Part shown: positions 5,950 to 7,310 of the stretch, piece after piece
Layout of the letters: the number at the start of each line of letters is the position of its first letter
Position numbering within the stretch: position 1 is the stretch's first letter
Assembly (NCBI GenBank): GCA_000433115.1
Contig: FR892189.1
Span: 43,257-50,566 of the forward strand
Reading direction: 5' to 3'
Source: Ruminococcus sp. CAG:382
Lineage (GTDB): Bacteria > Bacillota > Clostridia > Oscillospirales > CAG-382
Length of the DNA: 7,310 nucleotides
Program-made: the position numbers and the translations under genes
Notes under the pieces: generated by a model
Databases searched by the model: none
What the model saw: only the letters and a program-made list of their open reading frames with translations
What the model was told of the DNA's origin: nothing

Positions 5950-7119
5950 ATGAATCTGCTGTTTTATCTTGCGATAATGCTTTTCGCAGGACTTTTGTTC
6001 GGTCGCCTTCTCAAACTGGTAAAGCTCCCGAACGTTACCGGCTACCTCATTGCCGGTTTGGTGCTCGGACCGTTTGTAACAAAGATACTTTCAGCCGAAC
6101 AGGTTGAATCGCTTTCGGTCATTTCAAATATGGCGCTGTCGTTTATCGCTTTCACTGTCGGTCTTTCATTCAAGCGCTCTTATTTCAAGCGCGTTGGTAT
6201 GACACCTGTCGTCATAGCTTTGCTTGAAGCACTTGTAGCGGTGTTCCTCGTTCAGGGTGCGCTCATTGCAGCGGGCTTTGATGTTGCGTTTTCCATTGTT
6301 CTCGGCGCGATTGCAGCAGCCACGGCTCCTGCTGCGACCATTATGGTTATCAAGCAGTACGGTGCAAAGGGTCCTGTCACCGATACGCTTATGGCTGTTG
6401 TGGCAATCGACGATGCCGTGGCACTTGTCGCATTCGGCTTTGCGGTCTCGATCGCCGGTGTTATCAGCGGTAACGGAGGAGGGAATATATTCCTTTCAAT
6501 CCTGCAACCGCTCTGGCAGGTATTTCTCTCACTTCTCATAGGCGCCGTCATGGGCGTCCTGTTCAAGATCCCGCTCAGGTTCTTCAAAAAGAGCGGGAAC
6601 CGACTTATCATAATTATCGGTTTTGTGTTTATGACAAGCGCGCTGGCAACTCTTTGCGGAGTTTCGGAGCTTCTTGCCTGCATGGCGCTTGGTTCCGTAT
6701 TCTGCAATATTTCCACCGAAAGCGACAGCATCAACGACCTCTGCGATTTCTTTACGCCACCGTTATTTGAGCTGTTCTTTGTCGTATCGGGTGCGGGGCT
6801 TGATGTTTCCGTGCTGCCGCAGATCGGCGTTATGGGTGCGATTTACGTAGTTGTCAGGTGCGTGGGTAAATATCTCGGCGCGTTTATAGGTGCAAAGATT
6901 ATGAAAGCGCCCGATGCCGTTGCAAAGTACATAGGTCCGACGCTGATTCCGCAGGCGGGTGTTGCAATCGGTCTTACGATAGTCGCGCAGTCGGTTGTGC
7001 CGCATTACGCTGCGCAGGTAAGAGCCGTTATACTCTGCGGCACGCTTATCTATGAGCTTGTCGGCCCCGCAATTACAAAGATAACTCTTAAAAAAGCGGG
7101 CGAAATCCAGTCTGCATAA
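5950..7119 (+). CDS. Cation/proton antiporter, CPA2 family (NapA/Kef-like), membrane domain only
   Basis: A 389-residue inner membrane protein with about 12-13 hydrophobic segments, beginning at residues 2-20 and ending near 376, consistent with the 13-helix NapA fold. TAPAAT (125-130) marks the broken helix of the ion site. VAIDDAVAL (151-159) carries paired aspartates D154/D155, the DD form associated with electrogenic Na+/H+ exchange in NapA and NhaA. K307 in VGKYLGA matches the conserved lysine of the later core helix. These features suggest Na+/H+ exchange, but K+ cannot be excluded. The protein stops just after the last helix, with no RCK/TrkA-N regulatory domain such as Kef proteins carry. 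AAGGA lies 11 nt before the ATG at 5950. It follows the PII-like gene by 21 nt and ends 5 nt from the stop of a convergent gene. Confidence 0.93.
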   Translation: MNLLFYLAIMLFAGLLFGRLLKLVKLPNVTGYLIAGLVLGPFVTKILSAEQVESLSVISNMALSFIAFTVGLSFKRSYFKRVGMTPVVIALLEALVAVFLVQGALIAAGFDVAFSIVLGAIAAATAPAATIMVIKQYGAKGPVTDTLMAVVAIDDAVALVAFGFAVSIAGVISGNGGGNIFLSILQPLWQVFLSLLIGAVMGVLFKIPLRFFKKSGNRLIIIIGFVFMTSALATLCGVSELLACMALGSVFCNISTESDSINDLCDFFTPPLFELFFVVSGAGLDVSVLPQIGVMGAIYVVVRCVGKYLGAFIGAKIMKAPDAVAKYIGPTLIPQAGVAIGLTIVAQSVVPHYAAQVRAVILCGTLIYELVGPAITKITLKKAGEIQSA

Positions 7120-7124
7120 GCGAT

Positions 7125-7310
7125 TTACCCCGAATGCGCTGTTTTTTCGGGCATTTTGGGGACGCGGAGAACGATTTCAATACTGTCTCCGCAGTCGCGT
7201 TGCTCGCGCTCTACGTGAACTCCGAAATCTCCGACGATGCGTATGGCGTTGTCAATTGAATTGAAAAACAGTCCCATGTCCGTCATTTTGCCGTGGCGTT
7301 TTGCGGGCTG
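7125..7310 (-). CDS. C-terminal end of an unidentified protein (partial)
   Basis: An open frame entering from the right edge and ending at TAA (7127-7125), giving the last 61 residues of a protein whose start is outside the window. The visible part includes GLFFNSIDNAIRIVGDFGVH and ends with a charged, alternating strand (DSIEIVLRVPK) and a polar tail. I do not recognise the family. The closing strand loosely recalls the last strand of GHKL-type ATPases such as histidine kinases, but no G-box motif is visible, so this is only a suggestion. It is taken as coding because the frame is open to the edge, its protein-like pattern ends naturally, and the stop lies 5 nt from the convergent antiporter stop. 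Confidence 0.55.
   Translation of the reverse strand, partial: QPAKRHGKMTDMGLFFNSIDNAIRIVGDFGVHVEREQRDCGDSIEIVLRVPKMPEKTAHSG
7128..7161. terminator. Possible hairpin at the convergent gene ends
   Basis: Two alternative stems occur just after the antiporter stop: CCCGAA/TTCGGG (7129-7134 with 7146-7151), or a longer imperfect stem of 7128-7137 with 7151-7161. Neither is followed by a proper T-run; only CATTTT follows the first. It lies within the end of the minus-strand gene. A weak terminator is possible but not established. Confidence 0.3.

Noticed and set aside
6252..6734. A 160-codon minus-strand frame opposite the antiporter
   Set aside because: It is low-complexity Ala/Thr/Ile/Ser-rich, a mirror of a hydrophobic membrane gene, with no plausible start context.
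1..7310. CRISPR array, insertion sequence ends, att sites or direct repeats
   Set aside because: I saw no spaced repeats, transposase-like frames or duplicated tRNA 3' ends on either strand.

Overview
The window looks like a chromosomal stretch of a low-to-medium GC Firmicute, most likely a Clostridia-type gut anaerobe (inference). The support is consensus sigma-A promoters, purine-rich ribosome binding sites, a compact serC-serA operon, tRNAs with encoded CCA ends, and an aldo/keto reductase and flavin reductase of the kind common in Clostridia. No phage, transposase, CRISPR or plasmid gene is visible.

Layout. Positions 1-1361 (minus strand) carry a three-gene run transcribed leftward: a LOG-type/TIGR00730 phosphoribohydrolase, a flavin reductase-like (FMN split-barrel) protein, and the start of an aldo/keto reductase that leaves the window. 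Positions 1479-1747 hold a minus-strand tRNA operon, tRNA-Met then tRNA-Glu, with an exact-consensus promoter (TTGACA, 17-nt spacer, extended -10 TATAAT) and a strong hairpin terminator. Between the tRNA promoter and serA is a 44-codon remnant of a two-component response regulator (1844-1978), cut off before the phosphorylated aspartate. Positions 2044-4267 are serC-serA (minus), the first two steps of phosphorylated serine biosynthesis. The genes overlap by 14 nt and have a clear promoter upstream and a terminator downstream. serC is divergent from a plus-strand run at 4468-7119: a Gfo/Idh/MocA oxidoreductase, a small PII-like protein and a CPA2-type cation/proton antiporter. The antiporter converges, only 5 nt from stop to stop, on the C-terminal end of an unidentified minus-strand gene.

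How the genes work together. SerC and SerA supply serine from 3-phosphoglycerate. The most interesting unit is the PII-like protein directly upstream of an antiporter that ends straight after its membrane domain and has no fused RCK nucleotide-binding module. The small protein may be a separate cytosolic sensor for the transporter (inference). The two other points worth checking are the decayed response regulator beside the tRNA operon, and the unusual T-arms of both tRNAs, including C in place of the nearly invariant U55 in tRNA-Glu.
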